Positions 53,407-63,036 are shown, numbered from the stretch's first letter. The stretch: DNA of 64,000 bases from Desulfovibrio ferrophilus (GCF_003966735.1 NZ_AP017378.1:2872905-2936904); one strand, 5' to 3'. Numbers and translations are program-made. Notes: generated by a model from the sequence alone, not told the origin.

Positions 53407-53685
53407 GATTGTTTTGATTATCCTTCTGGCCAATGATCCCGGCCAGCGGCAAAGGTAGCCTCGAATGCCACGGAGCACAACGCTTTTGCCCCCCATCCGC
53501 TGGGTCAGGATTACTTTGCGTCCCGATGAAGAAGGTGCTACACAGGGTCTTCATTTTATATGGAATGAACCGGACCGACCCCCGGAACATCACATTTATT
53601 TACATTTTGGACATATCTTTTCACAAACGCCTTGGATTATGAAGTGAACAGACGTTCACCAATCCATCGACAAGGAGCTGCATAC

Positions 53686-55329
53686 ATGGCTTGTTTCCGC
53701 ATCCTGGCCGCGGTTTTCACGGCTCTCATCCTGATGACCCCCATGAGTGTCCGGGCCCAGGAGCCCGCCAAATCCTTTGCCGTCACGCCGTTTACCATCA
53801 ACGGCCCGGACAAGTACGCCTACCTGTCCCGCGGTATTCAGGACATGATGATTTCCAGGCTGACCTGGGAGGATCACTTCCAGCATATCGGCAAGGACAA
53901 GCTGGAAACCACCACGGCTCCGACCTCCGACAGCCAGGCCGTGGCCGCCCGCTCCAGCGTGGGCAGCGACTATCTGGTCTGGGGCAGCGTAACCATCATG
54001 GGCGACCAGTGCAGCGTGGATGTGCGCACCACCGGACCTGACGGTAGCACCTGGCCCGCAAGCGACCAGACCTCCATCAGTGGCTTGATCCCCAGCCTGG
54101 AAAAGACCGCCAAGGCCATCAGCGCCAGGGTCTTCAAACGCCCCGAGCCCGAAGCCCAGGCCGATTCCGAACAGATCAACCGCATGAATCCGGACCTGAT
54201 CCATAACGAGACCAGTCCGACCCAGGAATTCTACATCAACCCGCAGTTCCGCTACCAGGGTGGCACCGACTCTCCTGGCCGCTGGCGCAGCCCGTCCCTG
54301 CCCTTTGTCTCGCGCGGCATGATCGTGGGCGACCCTGACGGCGACGGCGTGAACGAGTTGATCTTCATCTCCAAGCATGCGGTCTATGTTTACCGCGTGG
54401 CCGACGAAAAATTCGTGAAGCTTGACGAAGTCAGACCCGGAGGCCGGACCGAGTTGCTGAATATCAGCCTGCTGGACATCAATCATGATGGCAAGCAGGA
54501 GATCATCATCTCCGGTTACTACAGCGAGAAGGCCGATTCCTTTATCCTGAATTTCGAAAACGACAAGCTTGTCGTCACCGAAGCCCATCTTCCGCTGTTC
54601 CTGCGTGTTGCCAAGCTGCCACCCCTGTTCCAGCCCACACTGGTGGGACAGAAGGTCACCGAGACCAACGTCCTGGTGGGTGATGTGTACGAAGTCACCA
54701 AGATCGGCGGCAAGTTCACTCTGGGTACCCGCGTGCCCCTGCCCGAAGACTCCAATGTCTTCAACTTCACCTATCTGCCCACCAAGGGTGATGAGTACAA
54801 GGTGCTGCAGGTCAACAACGAGGACCGCATCGAAGTCTACACCCCGCGTTTCGACCTCCAGACTGTGACCTACGATCAATATGCCGGATCTGCCATCGGC
54901 TTCGAGATCCCTGACACCATCAAGGGCTTCAGCACCAACAAGGACCAGTTCACCAACTGGTACTACATCCCGCTGCGCCTGATCATCAGCGACCTGGATG
55001 GCGACGGCGTGAATGAGATTCTGGTCAACAAGAATATCTCCACCGCAGCCCAATTCTTCAAGAGCTATCGCTTCTTCCCCAACGGCGAAATTCACTCCCT
55101 GTTCTGGGATGGCGTGGGCATGTCCCTGGCCTGGAAGACCCGCCGCATCAAGGGCAGCGTGGTTGACTACGGTCTGGGTGACCTCAATAACGATGGCGTG
55201 CAAGACATGTACGTCTGTCTGAATACGCACCCCGGTGCCACGGGCATCAAGGCCCGCAGGACCACGGTCACGGCCTATCCGCTGGATATGTCCAAGACCA
55301 ACACGAAGCTCGACAGAGAAGCCGAGTAA
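53686..55329 (+). CDS. Exported FG-GAP/VCBS-like repeat protein
   Basis: 547 residues. A signal peptide (about 1-24) is followed by a domain (about 28-150) resembling periplasmic FlgO/LpoB-type folds (VTPFTINGPDKYAYLSRGIQDMMISRL). A beta-propeller-like region then carries four calcium-type loops: DPDGDGVNEL near 216, DINHDGKQEI near 264, DLDGDGVNEI near 447 and DLNNDGVQDM near 510. AAGGAG lies eight bases before the ATG. The gene ends 39 bp before dctP, suggesting co-transcription with the transporter. Confidence 0.8.
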   Translation: MACFRILAAVFTALILMTPMSVRAQEPAKSFAVTPFTINGPDKYAYLSRGIQDMMISRLTWEDHFQHIGKDKLETTTAPTSDSQAVAARSSVGSDYLVWGSVTIMGDQCSVDVRTTGPDGSTWPASDQTSISGLIPSLEKTAKAISARVFKRPEPEAQADSEQINRMNPDLIHNETSPTQEFYINPQFRYQGGTDSPGRWRSPSLPFVSRGMIVGDPDGDGVNELIFISKHAVYVYRVADEKFVKLDEVRPGGRTELLNISLLDINHDGKQEIIISGYYSEKADSFILNFENDKLVVTEAHLPLFLRVAKLPPLFQPTLVGQKVTETNVLVGDVYEVTKIGGKFTLGTRVPLPEDSNVFNFTYLPTKGDEYKVLQVNNEDRIEVYTPRFDLQTVTYDQYAGSAIGFEIPDTIKGFSTNKDQFTNWYYIPLRLIISDLDGDGVNEILVNKNISTAAQFFKSYRFFPNGEIHSLFWDGVGMSLAWKTRRIKGSVVDYGLGDLNNDGVQDMYVCLNTHPGATGIKARRTTVTAYPLDMSKTNTKLDREAE

Positions 55330-55368
55330 CCCAATTAACCTGAACACGACGAAACCAGGAGAACCACC

Positions 55369-56415
55369 ATGCAGGCCACGACCCTCACAGCCATGAGCCC
55401 CGTCAGGACATTGTCCCTGATGCTTACTGCCATTGCTTTGACAGCCATTGCCTGTTGGTGGCCGACTCCTGCTGCTGCCGCCGAGGTCAGCCTGTCCTAC
55501 GCCAATTTCCCGCCCGCACCCACCTTCCCCTGCATCCAGATGGAACGCTGGGCCAAGGAAGTTGAAACGCGCACGGCAGGCAAGGTGGACATCCAGACCT
55601 ATCCCGGTTCCACCCTGTTGGGTGCCAAGAACATGTGGAGTGGTGTGATTCAGGGCCAGGCCGACATCGGTTGCATCAGCCTGGCCTATCAGCCCGGCGT
55701 GTTCCCCATGATGAGCGTCTTCGAACAGCCCGTGGGCTTCACCAGCGCCACCGCGGCCAGTGTCTCCCAGTGGGAACTGTACGCCAAGCGCCAGCCCAAG
55801 GAATTCGCCCGGGTCAAGGTGCTGACCATGTTCACCTCGGCTCCGTCCAACATCATGTGCAAGAAGCCCATCTCATCCCTGGATGATCTGAAGGGTTTGG
55901 AAATACGTGCCTCAGGCGGCGCGTCCAAGGTCCTTGAACTGCTCGGAGCCACCCCTGTCTCCATGCCTGCCTCCGAGGCCCCCGAGGCCCTGCAGAAAGG
56001 TCTGATCAAGGGTATCCTGTCCTCCTTCGACATGCTCAAGGACTTCAACTTCGCCGAGCACCTCAAGTACCAGACCGTGACCAACTTCGTGGTCTACCCC
56101 TTTGCGGTGATCATGAATCTGGACAGCTACAACGCCCTGTCCCCCGACGTGAAGAAAGTACTGGACGAGCTTGGTGCCGAACAGGCCGAATGGACCGGTA
56201 AATACCTGGACGCCCATGTGCGCGAGTCCATCGAATGGTCCAAAAACAAGTACGGCATCGAAGTTGCCCAGTTGCCCGCAGCAGAAGCCGCCAAGGCCAA
56301 GCAGAAGCTGACCGTGATGATCGACGGCTGGAAGACAAAGGCCGAAGCCAAGGGCATTGCCGCCGATGACGTACTGGCCGAAGTCCTGGCGCTGAAGGCC
56401 AAATACGACCACTAG
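55369..56415 (+). CDS. dctP: TRAP transporter substrate-binding protein DctP
   Basis: 348 residues with a signal peptide (about 1-38, ending AAAA). The TTSYANFPPAPTF-like N terminus and QGQADIGCISLAYQPGVFPMMSVFEQP are typical of DctP family proteins. KYQTVTNFVVYPFAVIMN is the later conserved segment. It delivers a carboxylate-type ligand to the DctQM permease encoded next. CAGGAGAACCACC precedes the ATG. Confidence 0.92.
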   Translation: MQATTLTAMSPVRTLSLMLTAIALTAIACWWPTPAAAAEVSLSYANFPPAPTFPCIQMERWAKEVETRTAGKVDIQTYPGSTLLGAKNMWSGVIQGQADIGCISLAYQPGVFPMMSVFEQPVGFTSATAASVSQWELYAKRQPKEFARVKVLTMFTSAPSNIMCKKPISSLDDLKGLEIRASGGASKVLELLGATPVSMPASEAPEALQKGLIKGILSSFDMLKDFNFAEHLKYQTVTNFVVYPFAVIMNLDSYNALSPDVKKVLDELGAEQAEWTGKYLDAHVRESIEWSKNKYGIEVAQLPAAEAAKAKQKLTVMIDGWKTKAEAKGIAADDVLAEVLALKAKYDH

Positions 56416-56438
56416 CCTTCTCGTTAAACGAATCCCCC

Positions 56439-56472
56439 GCGCCGGAGGACGCAAGTCCTCCGGCGCTTTTTT
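56439..56472 (+). terminator. Terminator-like hairpin between dctP and dctQ
   Basis: GCGCCGGAGGAC-GCAA-GTCCTCCGGCGC followed by six T. It stands between the binding protein and permease genes, so partial termination would make more DctP than permease. Confidence 0.88.
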
Positions 56473-56490
56473 CCATCCACTAAGGCTCCC

Positions 56491-57006
56491 ATGAACACCC
56501 CCATGAGCACAGTCATCCAACTCCTCGACGCCCTGGGCCGGTTCCTTTCCAGGTTCCTGCTCATTGCCGGCGGGGTCATGCTCACGGCCATGGTCGCTTT
56601 GGCCTGCGCCAACATGTTCATGCGTGGGGCCATGAGTGCACCCATCCGCGGCACCTATGAACTGATGGGATTCTTCGGGGCCATTGTCAGTGCCTTTGCC
56701 CTGGCCGCCACACAGATGAGAAAAGGGCACATCGCCCTGACCATGCTTGCAGGCAAATTTCCCCCGGTCGTGGATCGATACATCGATGCCTTCACCAATC
56801 TGGCCTGTGCCGCATTCTTCAGCCTCATCGCATGGAAGACCTGCGCCTACGCCTCCTCACTCATCGAATTCGGGGAGTTGTCCTCGGACCTGAACATTCC
56901 GTTTCATGGTTTCGTCTATGCCGTGGCCTTTGGCAGTGCCGTGCTTGCCTTGAACCTGCTCACCGATTGTCTGAAAGCCCTGGCCGACTGGAAGGAACCC
57001 ACATGA
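56491..57006 (+). CDS. dctQ: TRAP transporter small permease DctQ
   Basis: 171 residues with four transmembrane helices (about 16-38, 48-68, 88-108, 130-150). GTYELMGFFGAIVSAFALAATQMRKGHIALTML is the conserved DctQ core. It stabilises the large permease subunit. Its stop overlaps the dctM start by four bases (ATGA). Confidence 0.92.
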   Translation: MNTPMSTVIQLLDALGRFLSRFLLIAGGVMLTAMVALACANMFMRGAMSAPIRGTYELMGFFGAIVSAFALAATQMRKGHIALTMLAGKFPPVVDRYIDAFTNLACAAFFSLIAWKTCAYASSLIEFGELSSDLNIPFHGFVYAVAFGSAVLALNLLTDCLKALADWKEPT

Positions 57007-58307
57007 GCCTCGTGACCGTCGGCATCCTGGGCATCCTGGCCCTGTTGGCCATCCTTTTTCTGCTGCGCATGCCCGTGGGTTTTGCCATGGGCATCGTCGG
57101 CTTCATCGGTTTTGCCCACGTCATCAACACCAAAGCCGCCATGGGCATGCTGGGTACGGAACTCTGGCAGGTCTTCTCTTCATACGGGCTGACCGTGATC
57201 CCGCTGTTCATCTTCATGGGCCAGATCTGTTTCCAATGTGGGGTCAATAAGCGGTTGTACAAGGCAGCCTACACCTGGACCGGACAGGTGCAGGGCGGAC
57301 TGGCCATGTCCACCATCCTGGCCTGCGCCGGATTCTCGGCCATCTCCGGGTCCAATACGGCCACCGCCGCCACCATGAGCACCGTGGCCCTGCCGGAGAT
57401 GAAGAAGTACAATTACAACGACACGCTTTCCACCGGAGCCGTGTCCGTGGGCGCAACACTGGGCGTCGTCATTCCTCCGTCCGTGGTGCTGATCATCATC
57501 GGCCTGCAGACCGGACAATCCATCGCCAAACTGTTCTGGGCCAGCATCATCCCGGGCATGCTGCTGATGCTCCTGTTCCTGCTTACGGTCCATGTCATCT
57601 GCCGCCGCCATCCGGATTGGGCCCCTGCCGGCCCTCGGACGACCTGGGGAGAAAAGATCCGGTCATTGCCCGGATCCATCGAAATGCTGGTGCTGTTCGG
57701 CCTGGTCATGGGCGGGCTGTTTGCCGGACTATTCACTCCGTCCGAAGCCGGTGCCGCCGGGTCGGCCATTGCCCTCTTCATCAGCCTTGTTTCCCGGCAA
57801 CTGACCTGGAAGCGCTTTGTGCTAGCCATCAGTGACACCCTGCGCACAGCCTGCATGATCTTCATGATCGTGGCCGGTGCAGTACTCTTCGGACGATTTT
57901 TGGCCGTAACCCGGCTGCCCTTCGAGATGGCAGGCTGGGTCGCCAGCCTCGATATCCCGAATTTCGTCGTCATTCTGGTCATCTGCCTGATCTACATCAT
58001 CGGCGGCGCCATCATGGATGCCCTGGCCCTGTTGCTGATCACCATCCCCATCTTCTTTCCCGTGGCCCAGGCCATGGGCTACGACCCCATGTGGTTTGCC
58101 GTGCTGGTGACCATCGTGACCACCATGGGGGCAGTGACCCCACCCGTGGGAGTGACCGCATTCATCGTCTCGAGCATGGCACCGGGCACGCCCATCCAGC
58201 GCATCTTCAAGGGTATCTCCTACTTCATGGTGGCCTACCTGATCTGCATCGGCCTGCTGATGCTCTTCCCGCAGCTGGTCCTGTTCCTGCCCGCGCACAT
58301 CCATTAA
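57003..58307 (+). CDS. dctM: TRAP transporter large permease DctM
   Basis: 434 residues with about twelve hydrophobic helices. GFSAISGSNTATAATMSTVALPEMKKYNYNDTLSTGAVSVGATLGVVIPPS holds the conserved transport-site region, and a second part, GAVTPPVGVTAFIVSS, mirrors it. It drives ion-coupled substrate uptake with DctQ and DctP. The start overlaps dctQ by four bases. Confidence 0.94.
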   Translation: MSLVTVGILGILALLAILFLLRMPVGFAMGIVGFIGFAHVINTKAAMGMLGTELWQVFSSYGLTVIPLFIFMGQICFQCGVNKRLYKAAYTWTGQVQGGLAMSTILACAGFSAISGSNTATAATMSTVALPEMKKYNYNDTLSTGAVSVGATLGVVIPPSVVLIIIGLQTGQSIAKLFWASIIPGMLLMLLFLLTVHVICRRHPDWAPAGPRTTWGEKIRSLPGSIEMLVLFGLVMGGLFAGLFTPSEAGAAGSAIALFISLVSRQLTWKRFVLAISDTLRTACMIFMIVAGAVLFGRFLAVTRLPFEMAGWVASLDIPNFVVILVICLIYIIGGAIMDALALLLITIPIFFPVAQAMGYDPMWFAVLVTIVTTMGAVTPPVGVTAFIVSSMAPGTPIQRIFKGISYFMVAYLICIGLLMLFPQLVLFLPAHIH

Positions 58308-58483
58308 CTTCAGTCTCCAGCCTGTGCTCCATCCGTACATTTCCGGCACAGCACCCAGTGACTGCCGCACCAGCCTTTGGGTGTGATCTCCCGTTTTTTA
58401 CGCAAAACCATTCTCCATTCCCCCTGTTCACTGGGCATCTGCCAACACTCGACGCCAACCTCGCCCTGCGATAGAAGCAGCAG

Positions 58484-59362
58484 ATGCCCAAGGTCCAACA
58501 CATCATAGTCAGCGCCGACGAGGGCGGGCAGAAGCTTCTGAACTTCCTGCGTCGCAGGCTGGGTCCGGATGTGCCGCAATCACTGCTCATGCGCATCATC
58601 CGCAAAGGTGAAGTTCGGGTGGACAAAGGCCGGGCCAAGCCCTTTGACCGGCTCAGCGCGGGTCAGGATGTACGTATCCCACCCATCCGGGTCCAGGAAC
58701 GCATGCAAACTCCGGCTGGCGTACCTCTTGAAATTATCTTCCGGGAGAAAGGCCTGCTGGCTGTGGCCAAACCCGCAGGCCTGCCCGTACAGCCCGGCAC
58801 CGGACACTCCGACGCCGTTTCCGAGCGCTTGCGAGCTCAGTTTGCCGAGGCCGACTTCACTCCCACACCCGCCCATCGCCTGGACCGCGACACCTCCGGC
58901 ATTCTGCTGTGCGGAGCAAGCTTCGAGGCCCTGCGCAACCTGCAACAGGGCTTTGCCGAACACAGTATCGGCAAGTTCTATCTGGCCTGGGTTCAGGGTA
59001 GCGTGGAACCCGGCACGGTTCTCGAGATGCAGGACGAGATGGACAAAACCGGAGCCCACGGACATGAGCGCATGACGATCGGTTCGGGCAAAACGGCTCT
59101 GGCTCTGGCCCGCTGCCTGACCAGCGATGACGGTCGCTCACTCCTGGAAATCGATTTGCGCACCGGACGCACCCATCAGATCCGCCTTCAGCTCGCCTCA
59201 CGCGGGTTGCCCATCATCGGAGATAGCAAATACGGATTCAAGACACGCACCCAAAAGATGTATCTTCATGCCTGGAAAATAGTACTGGGGTCAGGCGAGA
59301 TAATAACCAATCTCCCCGCATGGAACAGCCCGTATCAATTGGTTAATGACTGGTTCAAATAA
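58484..59362 (+). CDS. RluA-family 23S rRNA pseudouridine synthase
   Basis: 292 residues. An N-terminal S4 RNA-binding domain (EGGQKLLNFLRRRLG...RIIRKGEVRVDKGRAKP) is followed by the RluA catalytic domain with HRLDRDTSGILLCG, where the second aspartate is catalytic. KPAGLPVQPGT and TGRTHQIRLQLAS complete the signature. It is closest to RluC by layout; the target uridines cannot be told. It has its own 176-bp leader. Confidence 0.92.
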   Translation: MPKVQHIIVSADEGGQKLLNFLRRRLGPDVPQSLLMRIIRKGEVRVDKGRAKPFDRLSAGQDVRIPPIRVQERMQTPAGVPLEIIFREKGLLAVAKPAGLPVQPGTGHSDAVSERLRAQFAEADFTPTPAHRLDRDTSGILLCGASFEALRNLQQGFAEHSIGKFYLAWVQGSVEPGTVLEMQDEMDKTGAHGHERMTIGSGKTALALARCLTSDDGRSLLEIDLRTGRTHQIRLQLASRGLPIIGDSKYGFKTRTQKMYLHAWKIVLGSGEIITNLPAWNSPYQLVNDWFK

Positions 59363-59402
59363 CGATTTTGCTTGATCATTGTGGGGTTCCGCCACGCCGT
59401 TT

Positions 59403-60155
59403 CTATCGCTGCTGATCCCAATATCCACTTACTTTCGTGACCCAGTTTACTGCCAGCCCCTGCGGCGGGATTCGCCCCATATTGTCCTCATGGGCAAAGA
59501 GCACGCAGTGCCCATCCACAAGCCGGACCCGAAAGTCCATAAATCCCAACGCACGGCACTCATCTTCAAGACGAGCGATGCGCTCCAGATCTCGCGCCAG
59601 GACTGGTGCATCATAGGGCAGTCGGGTCAACAGACAGGGCGTGGCGGGTTGAACGGGCTGATCAAGGCCGATGAACAGCGCCATGGCCCGAATATCGTCC
59701 TTGGTTATGCTGCTTTCGGCAAAGGGACTCTGTATTCCGAGTTCCTCCAAGGCACGTAGCCCTGGTCTATAGCCCTGCTGATCGGTGGCGTTGCTGCCAT
59801 CCATGAGTGCGGCCCCAGGAAATCGGTCACGAACAGCGGAAAAAAGCAGTCGCTTGCAGTGATAGCAACGATCCCGGCCATTACTCGAAACCGACGGATG
59901 GCTCAGCGGGTCAATGGAGAGTACGGTGAAGGCCAGGCCAAGCTTCCGCAGCCACTGCTCAGCCCACTGTGTTTCGCTCCTGGGGACGTGAGGACCGGAT
60001 AAGTGCACACAATGCATGTCCAAGTCTGCCCGATGCGCCACAAAGGCCAACAGACGACTATCCAGCCCCCCGGATACGGCAATCACACCGCGTTCGATGT
60101 CCGAGAGGGCATATTCCAGCCGATGCAGCTTGTTCTTCTGTTCGGGGGTGATCAT
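59403..60155 (-). CDS. LarE-like ATP-dependent sacrificial sulfur transferase
   Basis: 250 residues. The PP-loop SGGLDS at 28-33 binds ATP. Cys97 and Cys100 (RCYHCK) and Cys174 (ATPCLLTR) are present; Cys174 lies at the position of the sacrificial cysteine of LarE, which makes nickel-pincer cofactor. No larA, larB or larC is nearby, so it may serve another sulfur transfer. The ATG at 60155 has AGGA eight bases upstream. It follows the homocysteine gene, but a terminator lies between. Confidence 0.85.
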   Translation of the reverse strand: MITPEQKNKLHRLEYALSDIERGVIAVSGGLDSRLLAFVAHRADLDMHCVHLSGPHVPRSETQWAEQWLRKLGLAFTVLSIDPLSHPSVSSNGRDRCYHCKRLLFSAVRDRFPGAALMDGSNATDQQGYRPGLRALEELGIQSPFAESSITKDDIRAMALFIGLDQPVQPATPCLLTRLPYDAPVLARDLERIARLEDECRALGFMDFRVRLVDGHCVLFAHEDNMGRIPPQGLAVNWVTKVSGYWDQQR

Positions 60156-60229
60156 GATCAGCATCCTGCCCTGTTTCCCCTGCCTTGACCAATACGATCC
60201 TACCTGACAACCGATTCCTGCGAGATCAA

Positions 60230-60264
60230 TAAAAAAGGGGACCTCCCATGGCGGGGGTCCCCTA
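60230..60264 (-). terminator. Intrinsic terminator of the homocysteine gene
   Basis: On the minus strand AGGGGACC...GGTCCCCT is followed by TTTTTT. It lies 23 bp past the stop codon of the homocysteine biosynthesis gene. Confidence 0.9.
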
Positions 60265-60286
60265 TATCTACGATGTCAGCACCGTC

Positions 60287-61462
60287 TTATTCGGACAGAA
60301 TGGGCTCCTGAGGCTCGCTGAGCAGGAACTTGCCATCCTCGATCCAGGATTTGAGTTCATTGGCGATCTCAAGGGAACGTGCGTAACTGGTAATAGGCAC
60401 GGCATGAACCTGCTGGCCGTTGAGTTCGAACTCACCGGACTTCAGTTCCTCGAAGGTCACATGCTTCAGCGTACGGGGCAGGCCATTGGGGTAGTCATAG
60501 CCGTAATCCTTGACCGGCATCTGAATGTCGGCATCGGACACACCCGTGAACCAGGCCATCTCCTCGTTCAGAATGGGGATGGGAATCCCCACGCCCAGAG
60601 CCAGGGAACAACCGTAACCCACAATGGACACACCGCGCACATAACGGGCGTCCATCTTCTTCATATCACCCTTGAGCATCAGCGTTCCTGCCGGAGACAG
60701 GGGAATGCCGCGTTCGTTGCGCTTGGGCTTGGGATTGTGCTGGGTGCCCTCGCCAAGCACATAACCGATGGCTCCGCCGATGAAAATCCTGGTCCCCAAT
60801 CCGATGGTGGACAGATACGGATCGTTGAACAACGGCGAAATCTGACCGGCCGTGGCAAAGTTGCAGTTACGGGCGTTGGGCTTCAAAGGGCCCATATACG
60901 TATAAATGATGCGGCTGGTCAGGTTCACGGCCGCATTGTAATTCTGGTAACAGTTACGCGGATTCAGAAGCGAGGCATGAGGCAGATCGGCCAGGGTGAT
61001 ATCCTTGTCGATCTCCTTGCGCGGGTAGCAGTCGGTGCCATAGCCATTGGCCTTCAGATGCACGGCCTTGCCTCGGATCAGGTCTTCGATGACATGACCT
61101 CCGCCGTATTTGAACTGGCCGGGATAGACCTTGTTCAGCGGATCGTCTTCGGTGGACTCGGTGGCACCGCAGTACGAATCCACTGCAGCCAGCCCACCAT
61201 AGCAGGGCACACCATTGAGCCAGGCGTTGGAACATTTGATGACCGGCGGATTCTTCTGCCCGATATTGAACAGCATCCCGCTGGAACACATGGGCGAAAA
61301 GGTACCTGTGGTAACAACGTCCACTTCCTGAGCAGCCTTTTCCTTACCGCTCTTGCGCACCATCTCGATCATTTCCTCAGCGTTGAGGACCACGGCTTTG
61401 CCGCTTTTGATCTTCGCGTTGATTTCCTGGATGGTCTTGGTGACAGCGTATGTTTTACCCAT
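60287..61462 (-). CDS. Homocysteine biosynthesis protein (COG1900/DUF39)
   Basis: 391 residues of the family shown in methanogens and Desulfovibrio to form homocysteine from aspartate semialdehyde and sulfide, bypassing O-acylhomoserine. VVTTGTFSPMCSSGMLFNIG, CYGGLAAVDSYCGATE, and GPLKPNARNCNFATAGQ are strongly conserved segments with several cysteines. The usual NIL/ferredoxin partner is not next to it. AGAGGAG precedes the ATG. It is divergent from dnaA. Confidence 0.92.
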   Translation of the reverse strand: MGKTYAVTKTIQEINAKIKSGKAVVLNAEEMIEMVRKSGKEKAAQEVDVVTTGTFSPMCSSGMLFNIGQKNPPVIKCSNAWLNGVPCYGGLAAVDSYCGATESTEDDPLNKVYPGQFKYGGGHVIEDLIRGKAVHLKANGYGTDCYPRKEIDKDITLADLPHASLLNPRNCYQNYNAAVNLTSRIIYTYMGPLKPNARNCNFATAGQISPLFNDPYLSTIGLGTRIFIGGAIGYVLGEGTQHNPKPKRNERGIPLSPAGTLMLKGDMKKMDARYVRGVSIVGYGCSLALGVGIPIPILNEEMAWFTGVSDADIQMPVKDYGYDYPNGLPRTLKHVTFEELKSGEFELNGQQVHAVPITSYARSLEIANELKSWIEDGKFLLSEPQEPILSE

Positions 61463-61725
61463 GTTTTTCTCCTCTGACGGGTTGCCGGATCAGTCCGGAC
61501 CGACAATGGTGAAGAAATTCGATCTCAATGGCAAACGCTTTTTTTTCCCAGCTCATGAAGAGCCTGGGTTTCAGGCGCTTTTCCCTTGGCTTTAGCCCTA
61601 TTCTAAGGTATATACATCGAGTAATTTGGGCATGATTTTTTTACAGCCTATTAGGCTGTTTTTATTATACTTTTAACACACTTTTCAACAGTGGCATCCG
61701 AAATGTCCCGCAGCACCGGAAAATC
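61463..61725. other. dnaA upstream region, possible replication origin
   Basis: 263 bp between divergent genes, AT-rich toward dnaA. It contains a hairpin CCCAGCTCATGAAGAGCCTGGG at 61557-61568 onward and the palindrome ACAGCC-TATTA-GGCTGT at 61643-61659 flanked by T-runs. TTTTCAACA at 61682-61690 is the best DnaA-box-like sequence, with two mismatches to TTATCCACA. No clear box cluster is seen, so origin function is inferred from dnaA-dnaN position only. Confidence 0.4.
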
Positions 61726-63036
61726 ATGAGTCAGACCTTGAAGGATACACTTAGGCAACACCTCCAAAAATCCTACTCAAATCAGGAACTGAAGCAGTGG
61801 TATGATCCGCTTCGCCTTGATCTTAGTGAAGAGGAAAAGCGCCTGAACATCGGATTTCCCCACGCTTTTTTCTCCAAGTGGTTTTCCGATTCAGTCCAGG
61901 GCAGATTCGAGCAGGAGCTTCATCAGTTCCTGGGGTCTGGTTATGTGCTCAATTACGCCCATTCGGGTGCTGCCCAAGGTGAACTTGAGCAGCAGGATAG
62001 ACATTCAAAATCCATCGATTTCCCCTTTGGTCACCAGTTCACCTTCGATGCCTTCATCACCAACAAGAAAAATTTCTTTCCGCTGACCACGGCCAAGGAA
62101 GTGGCCAAGCAGAACGATATCATATTCAACCCGTTCATCGTTAGTGGTGAGGCGGGTTCGGGCAAGACACACCTCTTGAAGGCTGTGGCCAATGAAGTCT
62201 GCAAGAAGTTCAACCCCGAGATGGTCTTTTTCGGCAATATGGAGGACCTCTACAACCTCTATCACGGCCATTTCGGTGGTGATGTCTTTGCAGCGCGCAA
62301 GCACATCTGCAAATTCCGTTTCCTGTTTGTTGATGAATTTCAGCAGATCAGAAAATACAATAATTTCCAGTCCGAGCTGATTACCCTGTTCAACTACTTC
62401 TATGATCACAAGCAGCAGATGATCTTCTGCTGTTCGGATAAATTGCCATCTTATGAATTCCTTGATCCCAAACTCAAGTCGCGCCTGGAGTGGGGACTTA
62501 TCGTTAATCTGAAGCGTCCGGACCTGGATATCCGTGTGCGGACCATTGAGCAGTACTGCCGAGTCAAGAGTATTTCCCTGACCCGCGAGCAGGTCCTCAC
62601 CCTGGCCCAGCGCTTTACGGACCTGCGTTTTCTACAGGGAATTCTCCTTAAATTTTACGCATATAAGGAGTTTGTGAACAAAACGTTCACTGACCGTGAC
62701 TTCGAACAGATCCTGGCGCAGACCGCAGGAACAGCCAAAAAGCACATTAGGCCCGACGTTATTCTGGACACCGTATCCGAACATTTCGAGGTTGATCGCA
62801 AAGACCTGGTCGGCAGCAGGCGGCACCACCAAGTGGTTCAGGCCCGACAGGTTGCCATGTATCTATGCCGCGAATTGATTGGAAGTTCCTATCCGGCACT
62901 GGGCCGCATGTTCGGAAACCGTGACCATTCGACAGCGTTGTATGCCGTTAAAAAAGTTAATAAATTACAGGTATCTAATTCGGAAATGAAAAATCTGCTG
63001 TCCGTACTGAAGAAAAAATGTCTCGCAAAAGCCTAG
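61726..63036 (+). CDS. dnaA: Chromosomal replication initiator protein DnaA
   Basis: 436 residues. Domain I is at 1-75, with a short linker, AAA+ domain at about 105-330, and DNA-binding domain IV at about 335-420. Walker A GEAGSGKT is at 141-148. Walker B reads FLFVDEFQQI at 199-208 instead of the usual DDIQ. The DnaA signature appears as LGRMFGNRDHSTALYAVKK. It is shorter than many DnaA proteins because the linker domain is minimal. dnaN follows after 168 bp. Confidence 0.93.
   Translation: MSQTLKDTLRQHLQKSYSNQELKQWYDPLRLDLSEEEKRLNIGFPHAFFSKWFSDSVQGRFEQELHQFLGSGYVLNYAHSGAAQGELEQQDRHSKSIDFPFGHQFTFDAFITNKKNFFPLTTAKEVAKQNDIIFNPFIVSGEAGSGKTHLLKAVANEVCKKFNPEMVFFGNMEDLYNLYHGHFGGDVFAARKHICKFRFLFVDEFQQIRKYNNFQSELITLFNYFYDHKQQMIFCCSDKLPSYEFLDPKLKSRLEWGLIVNLKRPDLDIRVRTIEQYCRVKSISLTREQVLTLAQRFTDLRFLQGILLKFYAYKEFVNKTFTDRDFEQILAQTAGTAKKHIRPDVILDTVSEHFEVDRKDLVGSRRHHQVVQARQVAMYLCRELIGSSYPALGRMFGNRDHSTALYAVKKVNKLQVSNSEMKNLLSVLKKKCLAKA

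Noticed and set aside
53656-55347. 563-residue minus-strand frame opposite the FG-GAP gene
   Set aside because: Antisense shadow; the plus strand has a signal peptide, ribosome binding site and recognisable repeats.
61463-61500. SAM-riboswitch-like fragment (CCGGCAACC) in the leader of the homocysteine gene
   Set aside because: Only this short piece matches; the other conserved S-box segments and a terminator switch are missing.
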